Source of the DNA: Emergomyces orientalis
Lineage: Eukaryota > Ascomycota > Eurotiomycetes > Onygenales > Ajellomycetaceae
NCBI GenBank assembly: GCA_002110485.1
Contig: MOWL01000024.1
Location: 744,001 to 808,000 of the forward strand
Length of the DNA: 64,000 nt
Direction: 5' to 3'
Below the pieces are notes generated by a model. That model searched no databases and was not told the DNA's origin. It saw only the letters and a list, made by a program, of their open reading frames with translations. Of the stretch, positions 46,101 to 58,636 are shown in pieces. Position 1 is the stretch's first letter; the number at the start of each line of letters is the position of its first letter. A program made the translations under genes and the position numbers.

Positions 46101-47638
46101 AAATGACTCAGAACGATAAAGCAAGAACGATCGCCATAAGAAATCGCCAAGACTCAGATATTGTAAGTTTAATTTTGGAATGGCCAATGGTCGAGAGCCA
46201 TCATAGGACTCGTTGCGGATCAAAGCAGGGTCATACAAACTCGATTCCGTGGGTAAAACAGCCAATTGCGATGCGGACTCTTGGAATGAGCGATGGCGCT
46301 CAAAAGCCGAGAGTATAATTTCGAGAATTAATTGGCGATCGGGGGTAATATCGGTTTGTTTAGGATAGCTTGTTCTAAACCCAAGATAGGAACAAAGGGC
46401 CTTTAATTCTTCATCAGTCAAGGCGGATAAGTGGGATTCCAATTCAGCCCTCTGTTCGATTGAACCGTAGTTTGACAGTGCTAAAATGGTTAGTTTGTCT
46501 TTGAAGTGCTTGATCGCTGTTCTTTGAAGATGAGCCAGGTCCCCACAGTGAACATCGTAAACGGCTTGGGGAGACTGGTGCTGGCCCGACTGATCGTCTA
46601 CCGCGAAGTTGATGAAGTGTCTGAGGAGAGTGTAGAAATCTCGGAAGAGTGCGTTTGTTTCTTCGTTGTAGACTTTCGACATGCGAACGACTGCGAGGAG
46701 GTTGAGATCCTTTAGAATGGAATTAAAATATCGCCTTGTCGGAAGTTGGCTGTCCAAATCGACGAGGAACTCCATAAATCGCTCACAATATCGCACATTG
46801 TCCGGATCGCTGCCCTCAGCCATGTTGATTCGTTGGAGGAAGTCAAGCAGCATCGAGTATAACCAAGAGCGCTCGAATCGGAGTTTTGCCTTTCCAGTGT
46901 CGTCAGCCTTTTCATACCGCTTCGCAGCCATTCGCCATCCCTTTTTCAATGCGTCCATTTGCTCGAGGAGCTTGTTCCTTGCAGAATCATTGTGAAGGTT
47001 GTGCCATATAGATATTGTCACAAGCGGAGCGCATTCCTTGCGAATAAGCGCATTCTCTAGCGATTGAAAAGCGCTGATAACAAACGACAGTAAATATATC
47101 TTAGATTTCGTTGGTAAGGTTGTATCGAGGTTCATAGCAAGGACACGGCGGAAAAGGTTCGAGAAATCCGTCGGTCTGTCGGTGAAATGCTCTGCGAAGG
47201 AGTCAGCATTTGCTTCTGCAACTTAGCTACACGGCTTCTGGATGGTCTTACCCCATATTGGCAGGTGTTCCCTCTGCTTTACCCCAGCGATCACAGCAAT
47301 AAGCAAAACATGGTAGTTGGAGGAATCTTCGGAGTAGGCTGGCCATAGGAACCTGGGCCGGAGGAACTAATGTCAGTGTGGCATTCTGTCTGAACCGCAA
47401 CTACAGGTAGAGAGAATATAACCTACTTTTCCAGCGCATGAAGATTTTCCAATATTAGAAGTGAACGTAGAGCGAATTTTTCCGACACCAAGCCGTCCCA
47501 AAGGTCATTTTTTATAACATCAGGCTTTGCCTTTGGAGCTTTTGACAGCTTCAGCCAATGAGTCTTGGCCAAATTCACCCACCGATTATCATCCTGGAGG
47601 TCATTCACCGTCGGGCGAATATCGAAGCTCTGCGCCAT
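43167..47638 (-). CDS. AQR: Intron-binding protein Aquarius (Cwf11-like), SF1 helicase
   Basis: Predicted CDS is complement(join(43167..43618,43706..47191,47252..47352,47427..47638)), 1416 residues, close to the usual size. Splices give LHALEK|FLWPAYSEDSSN, HLPIW|EHFTDRPTDF and GEQND|YVLLSLTRTRT. The N-terminal two-thirds form the helical/ARM and beta-barrel region (DNRWVNLAKTHWLKLSKAPK, NLQYLSLGDFLWRSFLLYR, DVVFLLALQP). The helicase part has FTPAQVEAIVSGTQPG, Walker A VGPPGTGKT (about residue 821), Walker B-like NVVMEEAAQVTEIESFIP (about 1053), VVLCGDHLQNSP, LDQQGRSRPSIAELF, ILTTYAGQR and VALSRARLGLYILGRR. Aquarius joins the spliceosome at the branch-site region of introns and contacts the intron-binding complex with Syf1. 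The start at 47638 was chosen because FDIRPTVNDLQDDNRW matches the conserved N-terminus. Head-to-head with THOC1. Confidence 0.94.
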
Positions 47639-47911
47639 TGCTGGACGCATCTGGAGTCCCATTGCTGTCAACTTGACGAAATGCGCTTTGTAAATCGTTT
47701 GGAGAGTTCGACGCTGTCGATGCCGCGCCAAAAACAAGAAAGCAGTTTCAAGACGCGCAGAAAACGTCCGTGCACGATTTGTCACGCCAGAGAGCGTCAA
47801 AGAGCAAACGTCAAACGGCAAAGATACCTTTTTATACCTTTTTAGACATTTATATCGCCACTCTTTACACTGAAACACGAGGCAGACTAATCACAACCCT
47901 CGTTCTGAACG
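47639..47911. promoter_or_regulatory. 273-bp divergent promoter between Aquarius and THOC1
   Basis: The two start codons point away from each other and are 273 bp apart, so core promoter elements must be shared or overlap. Upstream ATGs in frame with Aquarius exist here, so the transcribed leaders may overlap. Confidence 0.6.
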
Positions 47912-50247
47912 ATGATGGCTGGAGAAGACATCGCTGCGGTGAAGGTCTACCGTCAATTAGTCCAGGGCCTTCTGGATATGGCGGCGGAGATCAAGAAAGA
48001 TTGCAGCATCGAACCCCCGTTGAACGATGCGGACCTGGGTGATGCGATACGCCGAATACAACAGGACCAAGAAAATGGACTGAAGGAGCAGAGTCAGCAA
48101 GCTCAGTTTGCGGTGGTCGAAACTGCTTTTCGGGAAAAATTCTATGATCTTCTTGTTAGTAACACCTCCTTCGCGGCCATCTAGAATGGCGTATCTTTTA
48201 ACTAATCATTCTTTGGTGCAGGCCACGACGTCGATTGACGAACCTACGTTTATTCAAATATGGAATCTTCTAGATATTGTATCGATATTTTCGGATAATG
48301 GTGAGCAACCTGCGCAGGATATTATTTGGGGTTTTCAAGCGCTGACACCCTTGATAGAACAGTGCGAGCCGGGTCTTCTATTTTGGCTTATCGAGGAACT
48401 GCTGGACAGTCAAACCATCGATGGCTGTCGCAAGGTCTTTGATTACCTGGAGTCGAGGAGGGAACGCAATACTGCTGTAAGCTTTGGACCCCTTAAGAAA
48501 ATCATCGCCAAAATCCACTGACGGGCGATGGCTACAGAAACACTTCAAGCAGAAGAGCTTGATCATTCTACGATCGTGCAATGAACTCCTACGACGGCTT
48601 TCGCGTGCCGAAGACACGGTATTTTGTGGGAGAGTTTTCATCTTCCTCTTTCAAAGCTTCCCACTAGGAGACAGGAGTTCTGTCAACTTGAGAGGTGAAT
48701 TTCATACGGAAAATGTGACTACCTTTGATGAACTTCCCAAGGCTCAAGAGGACAGCGAAACTCCGATGGATGTGGATGTCCCTGAGAAGGATATTACCGC
48801 GGACACTAAAACCGAATTGGCGCTGGCCACTGAACAACAACCCAACGGGCAGGCAGCTCATGGAGTAGCCGATGAAAGTCAGCAAGGTTCAAAGCCGTCC
48901 ACAAAGAAACCCCACGAACCAGAACCTAGCTCAGCCCCCTCTATGGATGACCTGTACCCCATCTTTTGGAGGTTACAAACCAACTTCTCTTCACCGACTA
49001 CTCTATTCGATCCCGCGAATTTTGCTGCTTTCAGAACCGGGCTCGAGGCATCCCTTTCTATCTTTCAAAAGGTAAACACCGATTTGGAGGCCCGGATGAC
49101 GAAAGGATCAGAAGAAGCACGTCGTGTCCCTAAACGGAGGCGCATAGGTGACAGCACAGAAATGACGAACAGCTTCAATCCAAAATACCTAACGAGTAGA
49201 GATTTGTTTGAATTAGAGGTTGGTATTGAGATCCATGTAACGGCAGCCCTGCAGGCAAACACAATTTACTGATTTATTATTATAGGTGAACGATGTCGCT
49301 TTCCGGAGACACATCCTCGTCCAATCTTTAATTCTTCTTGATTTTGTCCTATCACTCACGCCGAAAGCCAAGGCAAAGCTTGCGGATTCCACGAACAAAT
49401 CAGTTCTTTACAATTACGTTCTTAATGAGGAAGATGTAAGGTTTCTCACTATTTATACAGACATATGCCAGAATGCTGACTGTTTTCTAGGCGAAATGGG
49501 CGTCGCAAATGAAAACCTCCATTGCAACCTATTTGCAGCAAGGTTCAGAAGGCAAATTTTATTATCGAATGGTGGACACTGTCCTCACAAGAGACAAGAA
49601 CTGGGTTCGATGGAAAGCAGAAGCCTGTCCTCCAATCGAGCGCACCCCAGTTTCAATTCAAGATTATTTGGATACGCAAACTAGCGCAATCAAGGTATCG
49701 ACGAGCAGACGACTCCGATCCGCGCCCCTGGGATCACTTGACCTCAGCTTCCTTATGGAAGATAAGAAAATCAATAGTGTGGACCGTCTCAAACATCCAG
49801 ACAGGTAAACTACAGTACATAAACCGACGCAAAACTAGTTGTAGCTAACATTTACCTCAATAAAGGTTCACTACCCCGGCGTTAGATTCTTACATGCGCG
49901 GGATTACCGACGATGAGTTCAATATCGACATGACCCAATCTCTCGAAGAGAAGGATGAAGCAATCAAGGCGAAAGCAAGCAAGACCTGGAGAACGCTACG
50001 TCTTTCCTCTCGTAGTAAACTAGCGCTCTTTGACAAGATCGAAGACGGAAACAATCTTAAAGTTCTTTTTGATACGCCTCCTACCACAGAAGATACGTCA
50101 GCCGCAGCGAACAAGCAAAAAGGTACAATGGAGAATGGAGTCAATGGCCAAGAGGGATCTTCCAGGAAAGGAGAGGTGAAAGGAGAGGAGACAAAGGAAA
50201 ACCAGCGGCCGGTATCGTCAGATGGTCCAGTGCCGCAGCAGGGATGA
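47912..50247 (+). CDS. HPR1: THO complex subunit 1 (THOC1/Hpr1)
   Basis: Predicted CDS is join(47912..48154,48222..48476,48538..49218,49286..49435,49491..49804,49866..50247), 674 residues; all junctions keep phase. Conserved blocks are AFREKFYDLL, IDEPTFIQIWNLLDIVSIFSD, EPGLLFWLIEELLDSQTI, KVFDYLESRRERNTA, the THOC1 hallmark LRSCNELLRRLSRAEDTVFCGR plus FIFLFQSFPLGDRSSVNLRG, PIFWRLQTNFSSP, RRHILVQSLILLDF, AKWASQMKTSIATYL, RDKNWVRWKAEACPP and RFTTPALDSYM. An acidic linker (about 235-290) and KRRRIGD (likely nuclear signal) lie between. THO couples transcription elongation to mRNA packaging and export (TREX) and prevents R-loops. ATG 47912 and 47915 are adjacent; either may start the protein. 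The last intron uses an AAG acceptor. Confidence 0.93.
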
Positions 50248-51160
50248 GAGTTTTGAAGGGCGACAGATGGCTTTGAATACCTTTTTTTTTTCAAGCGGCG
50301 ATGAGAAGAGAAATTGCACACGCCAGACGCGCAACGACATGGATTGTCCCATAAGCACAGACCTCTATGGAACAAACAAGGAAGGACAATTACCCGCGCC
50401 GTGTTTGGCTTACCCCTGAAGCGATATTGTTCTCACCCACGAACACTTACTTTCGTGTTATAGAATAGGAGCTTGGCATGCCTTCGCCACCGCTCCTGGT
50501 GGACAATTGACCTGTCAGGAGCCTTCAATGAGAGCCCTCCGTTTCGTGGCTTCGTGGTTTGCCTGGACGGACATACGTGCCTACTATCGTATCTAAGGAG
50601 AGTTATGAAATTCAACATCCACACGGAGGAAGAAGGGAGGCGAGTTGCACGTAGAAGTTATTAAGGGCTGCTGAATGAACATACCCCCACGGCACGCACC
50701 CAACCAAACATTCGCCAATTTCCATGCCGTGACGGCCCGTCCATGTCGCAATAGGTACATGTACATTACATGTTGTTATGTTATATTAGGCTATGACATG
50801 TACAAAAAGAGGCGGAAAGACAATGATTGAGGGTGGTGGGCTAAAATGTAATATATATGTATTATATCCAAAAATTGAGAAAATGTCCCATTGTTCCCTG
50901 CGGTGCTTGAGCATGTTTTACTATACGACACGATCTGAATAGAGTTAAACCTGATATATCCATTAGGATGAGGAATACGAACTATATAGCTGCAGCCCAT
51001 AGGGTGCAAAGACGAGAGAGCTAGAAGAAACCTCCAGTGGAGCAGTGGAGCACTGTGCCGAGAAACAGGAAGAGGGTCTCGACTTTTTACAGCTGGAGAT
51101 GTATTTTTTCCCGCTGCAAAGGTCATATACTCATTTGAGGAATAGAATAAAAAGCCACAG

Positions 51161-51195
51161 AAAAAAAAAAAAGGGGGGGGGGGGGGAGGGGGGGA
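51161..51195. repeat. 35-nt pure purine tract (A12 G14 A G7 A)
   Basis: Plus strand 51161-51195 consists of A12, G14, A, G7 and A. Such purine runs can form triplex or G-quadruplex structure. Confidence 0.85.
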
Positions 51196-51603
51196 GAATC
51201 CTAGGATCTCCATCTCGTCGCATCCCATTCCGATATTAACCGCAATACCGTTATATACCCATATACATATATTACTTCCATGGCGATGAAAAGGCGATAG
51301 GTGTAGTGACTTGTTCAAAATTTCTCATTTTCCCTGCCTCAAATACAGGATTCCAATTGGAATTGGAATTCACCTTGGGTACCCTAGAAAAGAAAAACGG
51401 AGGGTGTTACAGGGAGGTGTGTGGGGAAGCCTTGCTCTTGCATGTTATCTCCGTGCACCATTAACCTGTTACGAAGCGCAGAGCGGATAAACTTTCTGCG
51501 TACCCATTATGACCCATGAAAGGAGACGTGTCAAAAAGAATTTTGAAGGCAGAAAGTTAGGCGACCATGGCAGTTGCTAGGATAGCATAGGTTCCTCAAT
51601 GGC

Positions 51604-51742
51604 TTTTTATTTTTATTTTTATTTTAAGTAAACACTTGGCGACGCATATATTATTTAGACAGTTGATGACCGATAGCAGAGTCAAAAATCAAACGTTGTG
51701 TGAAGACCGAACAGTAACAATTAAAATAAAATAAAATAAAAC
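51604..51742. repeat. Imperfect A/T inverted repeat
   Basis: Left arm at 51604-51628 is built from TTTTTA units ending TTTTAAG. Right arm at 51721-51742 is built from TAAAA units. The arms are complementary with few mismatches and about 90 nt between them. Confidence 0.5.
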
Positions 51743-54700
51743 AAAGGGGGGGATCGAATTTGGATATAACTGGCAGTTATAAAGATAAAGGGGTTGAAAT
51801 GAACCTCCAGAATACCGGAGGGCTAATGCAGTGGAAGGAAGGAAGAAAAGAAAGGGGAAAGGAATTACAGTCAGAAAACCGATATGTAATTCAGTTTTTC
51901 TGTTGTCTTTATTTTTTTTCTCTCTCTTCTTTTGGAAACTCTGGAAAACTCACACCGCAGCCTGCAAACATGGATAAATACTAGTAGGAATGACCAACAA
52001 TTCACTTTCCACTAGACTTAACAGCTGCAATGCGGGATGTGATTGCAGGCCATTATTATTTAGCCGTCACATGCTTCCAGAAATGCAGACAGAGCTGGTG
52101 GAAGAAGAGCCACCCGAAGCGATCCAGCTGACAGGATTCGAGAGTTTATTAGGTTTCAAACCCCTGCGCAAGATAGGAACGTTAATTCATGCATAAGCGA
52201 AGGGGTTATCTATATTTCTGCTGGTCAACCTTTATTTTTGCCCCTGTGTATTTCCCATCTAGTTTCTTTCCTCTTTGTCCGGTGTCTTAAATGATAAATC
52301 CGGCGGGGAACAGATATGGATTAAAAATTCCTCCGCCCAAAGAGACGGGGAAATGGTCTCAAAAGAGAAGCCAGGCCTTGGTTGAGATATTGTGTGTCAC
52401 GTTCTGCGGTAGCAATCACAAAAAGGCAAAAAAGTATGTTAAATATGTAGTTAGACGGGGAAACCCCCAATTGCTTATGTTCGCTTTCAGAATATCATCT
52501 TTGCCCTTTCATGCCAAGGTGAAATGCAAAATCATGTCAGTTGTTTGGATTCCAGGCATATATAGTTTGGCCGTTGATAGAAAGCAAGTTGGAATATGAT
52601 TTGACCTGTGAAGTTACGTGGGGAATATCCTAGCTTCGAGCGCTACCGTAGTGCATCAGATCTGCGGAAGGATTTTGGCACAACCCAAGGAAAGATTCTA
52701 GGATGCAAAGACTAATCTTGTTTTATTCCGCCTGGCGAGGTCGTATGATTTTGATATACCCCATAGATATAGTCCGGATGAGCAAGGAGCCAGCGTCCCA
52801 AGTCGAAACTGGCTCGTCTACGCAAGTCAGTATTTGATATCTAATTTTAAGGGGGGCCGCGTTTGAAATAATAAATATTGGTAGAATGGAAACGAGGCAA
52901 ACCATATCAAAGAGTTGAAACAGAGGGTAAAAATACATGCCTGTGGATCAGATAGAAAGAGAGCTGAGGAGATATTTAGACCACGATCTTCCTTGAATCA
53001 TAATATAATTTTATATGCACGTCTGCAGTAGAGTAGTGCATTGAATGTACTGTATGTCTGTGTAGAACATCCATCTGCCATGTTTTTAATACATATCTTT
53101 CTTTCCCAGAGCGCCACGGCATGCTGAAATCACATCTCTGACAACGTCAGGCCTTGACACTTAGAGCTAACTCATCAATCCCCATCATCATGTTTCGGAG
53201 AAAGGCCTGTTGGAAGGTGTGGAGTATACTACTTACCTTCACCAGCGGCTCAGGCCGTGCAAATTTCAAAAGCATCCTGTGCTTCCTTCACTTCCGCCGC
53301 TGGCCAATTCAAGCCGAGACTGATGAGACGGTTCACCCGCATCCCTTCGCCCTACTTCAGCCTGGCTGGCGCGACAAGATTAAAAATGGCGGCGGCTAAT
53401 CGCATGCTGAACATTAAACCTATCCTTGTGGAGGTACAGGTCGTGCGTGTTTTCCATCCATTTTTGCCAGCCATATATCAAGACCCCACGGGCTTTGAGC
53501 CTGACACCGCCACAACCCTTTTCTGATTTTTATTCCATACCCTGCTGCGGATCTTTCATCCTAGCAAAATCGAACCCACCCTTAGTCTGGCCGTCTCTGT
53601 TGGCCAGCCGTTGTTCTGGTCCCTCCCTTCTGTCAATTGCAACCACTCTGGCTGACATAGCCATCCCCCCCCTCCCCCATTACACTGCAAGAATTCCTTG
53701 TAGGAACCTAGGGAGTTTCTCATTTTTCCTTTCTCTTTTTGTATGGTTGCCCCGAGCGCAGAAACAGGAGAATGATTGGCCTTATTTGTGGGGTAAAACA
53801 ACCAGAAGTCAACTGCAGCAGATGAGATGGTGGTACAGTGGCCAAGGCCAGGCTACGTATTTGTCTCTCAACACTTGAATGCGCCTATAGCTATTGGGGA
53901 CGGACAAATATTACCTGCATTTTGTTCTGGAAATTTAGTGGCTCCGACCTCCTTTCGTTTCCACTTAGTCGCTGTGTTTCCCCTGGCCCTTCTCATTCTT
54001 CTTCCGTCACCAGGGTGCGTTTGCTCCGCTGACCCCACGATATTGGATTTTTTTTTACTATTACAATCCTCTATGTCACCCGGGAATCTCACACAACAGC
54101 ACTGTACGGTTTCATGGCTTCCGTCATTCCGAAGTCATCACCGTGTCCTGGCGCCACTTCTCCAGATTCCTACCAGGTTTCTCAACTCATGATTCCTTAC
54201 GACTATCTGCTCCGCCCGTGCCTGGAAATTAGGAATATTCGCCCATTCACTGCCACCTATTATGAGATGCGTGCACACATGTTTTTATAACGAGCCACGG
54301 GATTCACCAGCTGACTGCTCTCGCCTCGCTTCTCTTCTGGTTACCTACGGTCAAGGCTTAAACAGGGCTTGTTAAGTTATTTCAAATGTGGATTTTGAAG
54401 CCAGCACAGCCTTTACTTTTGGCGCTATGGTTGTTGATACCACGAGAAACAGGGTATCCCTGGGTGTCTTGGTTCCTCCTTGACATACCTAAGGTAGAGC
54501 TCCACCCTGTGCCACGACTATTTTGGCTGTAACCTCAGCAATGTTGACTCCAAGGAATAAACCCTGGAAAATTTGACTCTCTTTACGCTAAGCCATTTGG
54601 AGGGTGCATACTGTCAGCGAAGAAACCTAGTTACTTTACCACTTTTGGCTTTCGGCCTCCAGTCTGGTGGTAGCTTTATTAGTATTTTATCCAGGCAGTG

Positions 54701-56625
54701 TTTCCCAGCGCCCAATGTAGTGGATCTTGATCGCTACTGACTGCAGGGCTGAGCCTGAGCGTCTGTGTCCTGTAATCGGGGATGCGATTTGAAAAAGAAA
54801 AAAAGTATCTTTTGTTTCCTGTTTTGTAACTGTTTCCAATGATGCTGCCCCTTGACGCCCAAATTTTTCAGTACCCAATGCAACTAAAATTGCTGAAGCA
54901 GATGCTGACACCCACCACGGACCCCGCATTCTATTTTCCCCCTGGTGAAAACTCCCTGCTAGCCGCCTGAATCCAACCCAGGCTGGGAAGAGAGGGCGAG
55001 ACGCCCACCGGCCTCAAGGAATGTTTCAGTGGGACGTGGAGGGCATACTTCGGATGTATTGTTAAGGTGCCAGCAAAATTGCCGAATCCAGTGAATATTT
55101 TAACGGCATATATCACACTCGTCGCAGAAAGGACGACGATATACTTTGCAAATTGGAGGAGCAGCCTCTGATCCAAAAATCCACTTCCCATTCAGTTTAA
55201 TGCCAATGGCTCTGGATGAACGGATTAAGCAGGCATTCTCCGATCAAACCATGCCCCCGGTCCGAGGATATCCCTGCCAGCCCAATTTTGTTGGAACACT
55301 AGCAGGTTCTCTGTTGATTTTCTCATTTTCGTTCCACGGGATCCGCCAACGGACCCGGCTCGAAGCGTCTGGAGTTGCGACAATAAGGCCTCGATGTACA
55401 TGTACCTGGAGGAAAAGGCGCGACACCGCCACGTATTCTCTACATCGGCCGCTCTTTGCTGAAGCGCAAAGCCATAGGCTGGAGTATCAACTGCTTTGAT
55501 TCCATGGGCTACGTACTCGCCACGTTTTGCACACTTTTCGATTCTCTTTCACGTTACCCAGTAAAGTGGGTGTGGGCGTTGAAGCCCTGTGTTCGTGGAG
55601 TAAACATCCGGCCATTTCGCAACGCGAGCGCAAATCGACTACCCAGTTTCAAGTACAGATATGCCGCCACCGAGTTATTCCTCATGCAGAGCCGCTTGGG
55701 CTAATTTTGTCCTGGCATGACCAGGTTCAATATCCTTGGCTGTCACCCCTCTCTTACTCTCGTCGTTCATGCTGGGATCTTTTGATGCTAGGCTATTCTC
55801 ATTCTCCATGGCTGGCAGTTATGTCGAGATCCATTCGCAATACCGCACAACACCCGGGTTTTAACGAGAAAGATATATGCTATTCCTACCACTTACAAAA
55901 TATTTCTCCAAGCTCCACGAGTTTATTGTGTTGTCCTTCTTTTCTATATTCGTTACTTCTGCTGGGAAATACCATTCGCTATTTTAATATGGACATCTGA
56001 CGGTATGAATGTCGTCACCTAGTCAGCTTCTATTAGAATCGTTTACTATATGCTTGTCCCTACTTGGTCGCGCCGGATAGCATCTCTCGCCACCCTGAGT
56101 TGTGATCGGAATCCTGTCTGTATTTCCTAGTTTACCGCCACTTGACACTGGGCCATTATTTATCCTCGATTTCTCGGACTGCAGAGATCTTGATATGAGA
56201 AATTGGGACAACTGTTGTAATCGAATTACTACTCGGTACCACTTCCTTTTGGTCACCCCTTTTGGCGCGCGGCACAGGAGCTGAGAAGGAGACATTCAGG
56301 ATTTCTCAGGAGCCAAGTTCCAGAGGAGAATAATACACCCTCTGTCAGACCTGATCTGTGACATCCACTTTAGAAGCCAGCCGTTAATGATTCGCGACAA
56401 ATTTATTAGACCATCTAAGTTCCACAAGTATATTCAAATGGACCTGAACGGAAGCTGTTTCAGCCTCAATGCCACTGGTTGAACCTTACCACTGGTCTGA
56501 AAACACGACATTGATACCTGTGCTCCGTTTCCCCCCTTTAACCTATCAGTCTTGGGAATAAGCAGACGAATGTCTAACAATTGAATCAAATCGAAAAGTA
56601 GACGGTGTTACAATTGCTATTCATT

Positions 56626-58636
56626 ATGGCGCCGCTTATATCTCCCATTTCCATGTACCAGGCTGCGGGTTGGCATAACCGGGAGCTTGAGCCCCGGCGG
56701 ACAGTTACCCAGCCCCGAAATTTTGGGCTATCCCCAACTGTTATGAAAACTTGTGATGTCCTCCAAACCAAACCGATCTACCGGAAGCATATTGAATGGA
56801 AACTAAAGGCGCATATGGGTGTCACGACTGCCTGCGAAATCCAAGATCAGCCCATCTTGAATTCCAAGGACAATAACGAAACTAAGGCTCAGAAAGAGAT
56901 AGGCAATAAAGGATCGAGGTTACTTCAAACTGGAACGGAATATCTGGAGGGAAATTTGAAGTTTTCAATGCAACCAGCTTCCATGAATTCGATTTCACGA
57001 ACCTCCTTGACCTCCAATCCTAACGAGAGCGACAGCGTTGAAGCCAACGATGGTGATGCTGAAGATGAAGGCGATTGCGACAATGAAATAGACATTGGCA
57101 TAGGCGACGACCAATTGGAGGCTCAAGAGGACCATGAGGGACATGGCCAACGTCAACCTGGTGGGGAAGGCTATATGAAAGCAGCAGTCGACCAGCTGAC
57201 AGAGAAAAGGAAGATGAAGCGCTTTCGGTAAACGACTCCCTAGTGAGCAATATCCATTGGTATTTATAGACGTGTGTTAACCAAACTCCTATTCCCAGAC
57301 TCTCACATAATCAGACACGATTTCTAATGAGCGAATTTACCCGCCAAGCCCATCCGGATGCCGCTCATAGGGAGCGCTTGTCAAAAGAGATACCAGGTCT
57401 GAGCCCGCGTCAGGTGCAGGTTTGGTTCCAGAATCGGTAGGTTAATCGCACTTAATGTGGATAATTGCCTTTCGCTCGTCCACTAATTTACAAACTGTAG
57501 GAGAGCCAAACTAAAGCGCCTAACAAGCGACGATCGAGAAAGGGTGTTGATATCGAGAACCTTACCGGATGACCTTGACATCGCTCAAGCAATTCATTCT
57601 CCATATGGGAACTGGCACCAATCTTCCAACACTCTCACTTCCCCTGGAAACTACTTCAACTCCCACCAAGAAGGAGGAGATATCCTTACGCCTTTGATGA
57701 TCGATATCATTGGAAGACCAAGCGATGAAGACTATGCGACCTCTCCGTTAAGCGCTTCTTCTGCCTATGGTGGCTATTTCCCGTCATCAACATCAGCGTC
57801 AGCTTCCGTGTCAGAACTTGAAATGCCACCAATAACGATAGGAGGCCATGGCGCGGCGCTCTACGCATCGTTTTCCAACCAGCAAACATCAGCTCCTGGA
57901 TATATGAGCCCGTGCACAAGGTCCCGCAGTTTTCCTAATACTTGCTCGCAAACACCTTATCCTCACATCCCTGGTTTGCAGCAACCCAATAGCGTAAGAC
58001 CAAGGGCAGGATCATTAGGATCGCCGCTCCGAACAAGCATTTCATATACCCAAGCCATTTCGGGTTACGGAACTCCGGATCCTTCTTCCCTGGCACTGGA
58101 TATACCGTATAACACTCAGTCATTTGATAGTGTTGTCTCGCAGACGTCTATGGAGAGCAATTTGAGCCAAACATGTAAGTACTAATAGCCAAGCAAACTA
58201 AAGAGCACGTGTGACTTACAATATAATAATAGCTCACAGTCAGCTACATAAACTTGGATCCTCCAAACCGTCATCGCTTCGGCTGCGAACAGCTCCAACC
58301 AACCTCCCTCCCGAATTACACATGAAGACAGAATGCAATCAAAGCAATAATGCCCTACAACCTGCTTCCCTGCCAGGCAGTACTCCCCACGAAGACCAGA
58401 TATCACCTTTCAGTACCACTTTTGACTCAAACAAATTCAGTATTTCTTATGGCGAGCGCAATTCTTCATCACTAAGCCTCCCTGCCTCCCTTGTTCCTTT
58501 CAGCTCGAATGGAAACCTGCAAGATGACTTTTCTACCCCAGCGAGTTTTGCAAATAGCATCGACATGCAATCCCCTCCTGATTGTCTGAGAAACAGAGCT
58601 TACTTCAATGGTTTCGAATTCTCAGGGACTAAATGA
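56626..58636 (+). CDS. Homeodomain transcription factor
   Basis: Predicted CDS is join(56626..57227,57299..57436,57501..58174,58233..58636), 605 residues. The homeodomain (about 196-255) is assembled from three exons: KRKMKRFR|LSHNQTRFLMSEF, then SKEIPGLSPRQVQVWFQNR|R and AKLKRLTSDD. Helix 3 has WFQNRR with Asn246 at homeodomain position 51, so DNA contact residues are intact. Introns are 71, 64 and 58 bp. The N-terminal 195 residues are unstructured with an acidic stretch just before the domain (EDEGDCDNEIDIGIGDD). The C-terminal 350 residues are rich in Ser, Pro, Thr and Gln and may act as an activation region. It resembles the hbx/HOX group of fungal developmental regulators that control conidiation and sexual development. 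I cannot assign the exact orthologue. A very long upstream region fits complex regulation. Confidence 0.88.

Larger units (their letters stand above)
50248..56625. other. 6.4-kb region without a convincing gene, upstream of the homeodomain gene
   Basis: Open frames here (for example 53426-53878, 53827-54192 and 55527-56000 on plus) are short, overlap one another and show no domain. Low-complexity elements are at 51161-51195 (purine run) and 51604-51742 (A/T arms). A 14-bp palindrome, ATTCCAATTGGAAT, lies at 51350-51363. It may hold long regulatory DNA, a long spliced leader or a non-coding transcript; sequence alone does not decide. Confidence 0.6.

Noticed and set aside
53426..53878. 150-codon open frame on plus
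   Set aside because: No domain, overlapped by other frames on both strands; composition typical of non-coding DNA.
55527..56000. 157-codon open frame on plus
   Set aside because: No domain, no intron signals linking it to neighbours, overlaps other frames.
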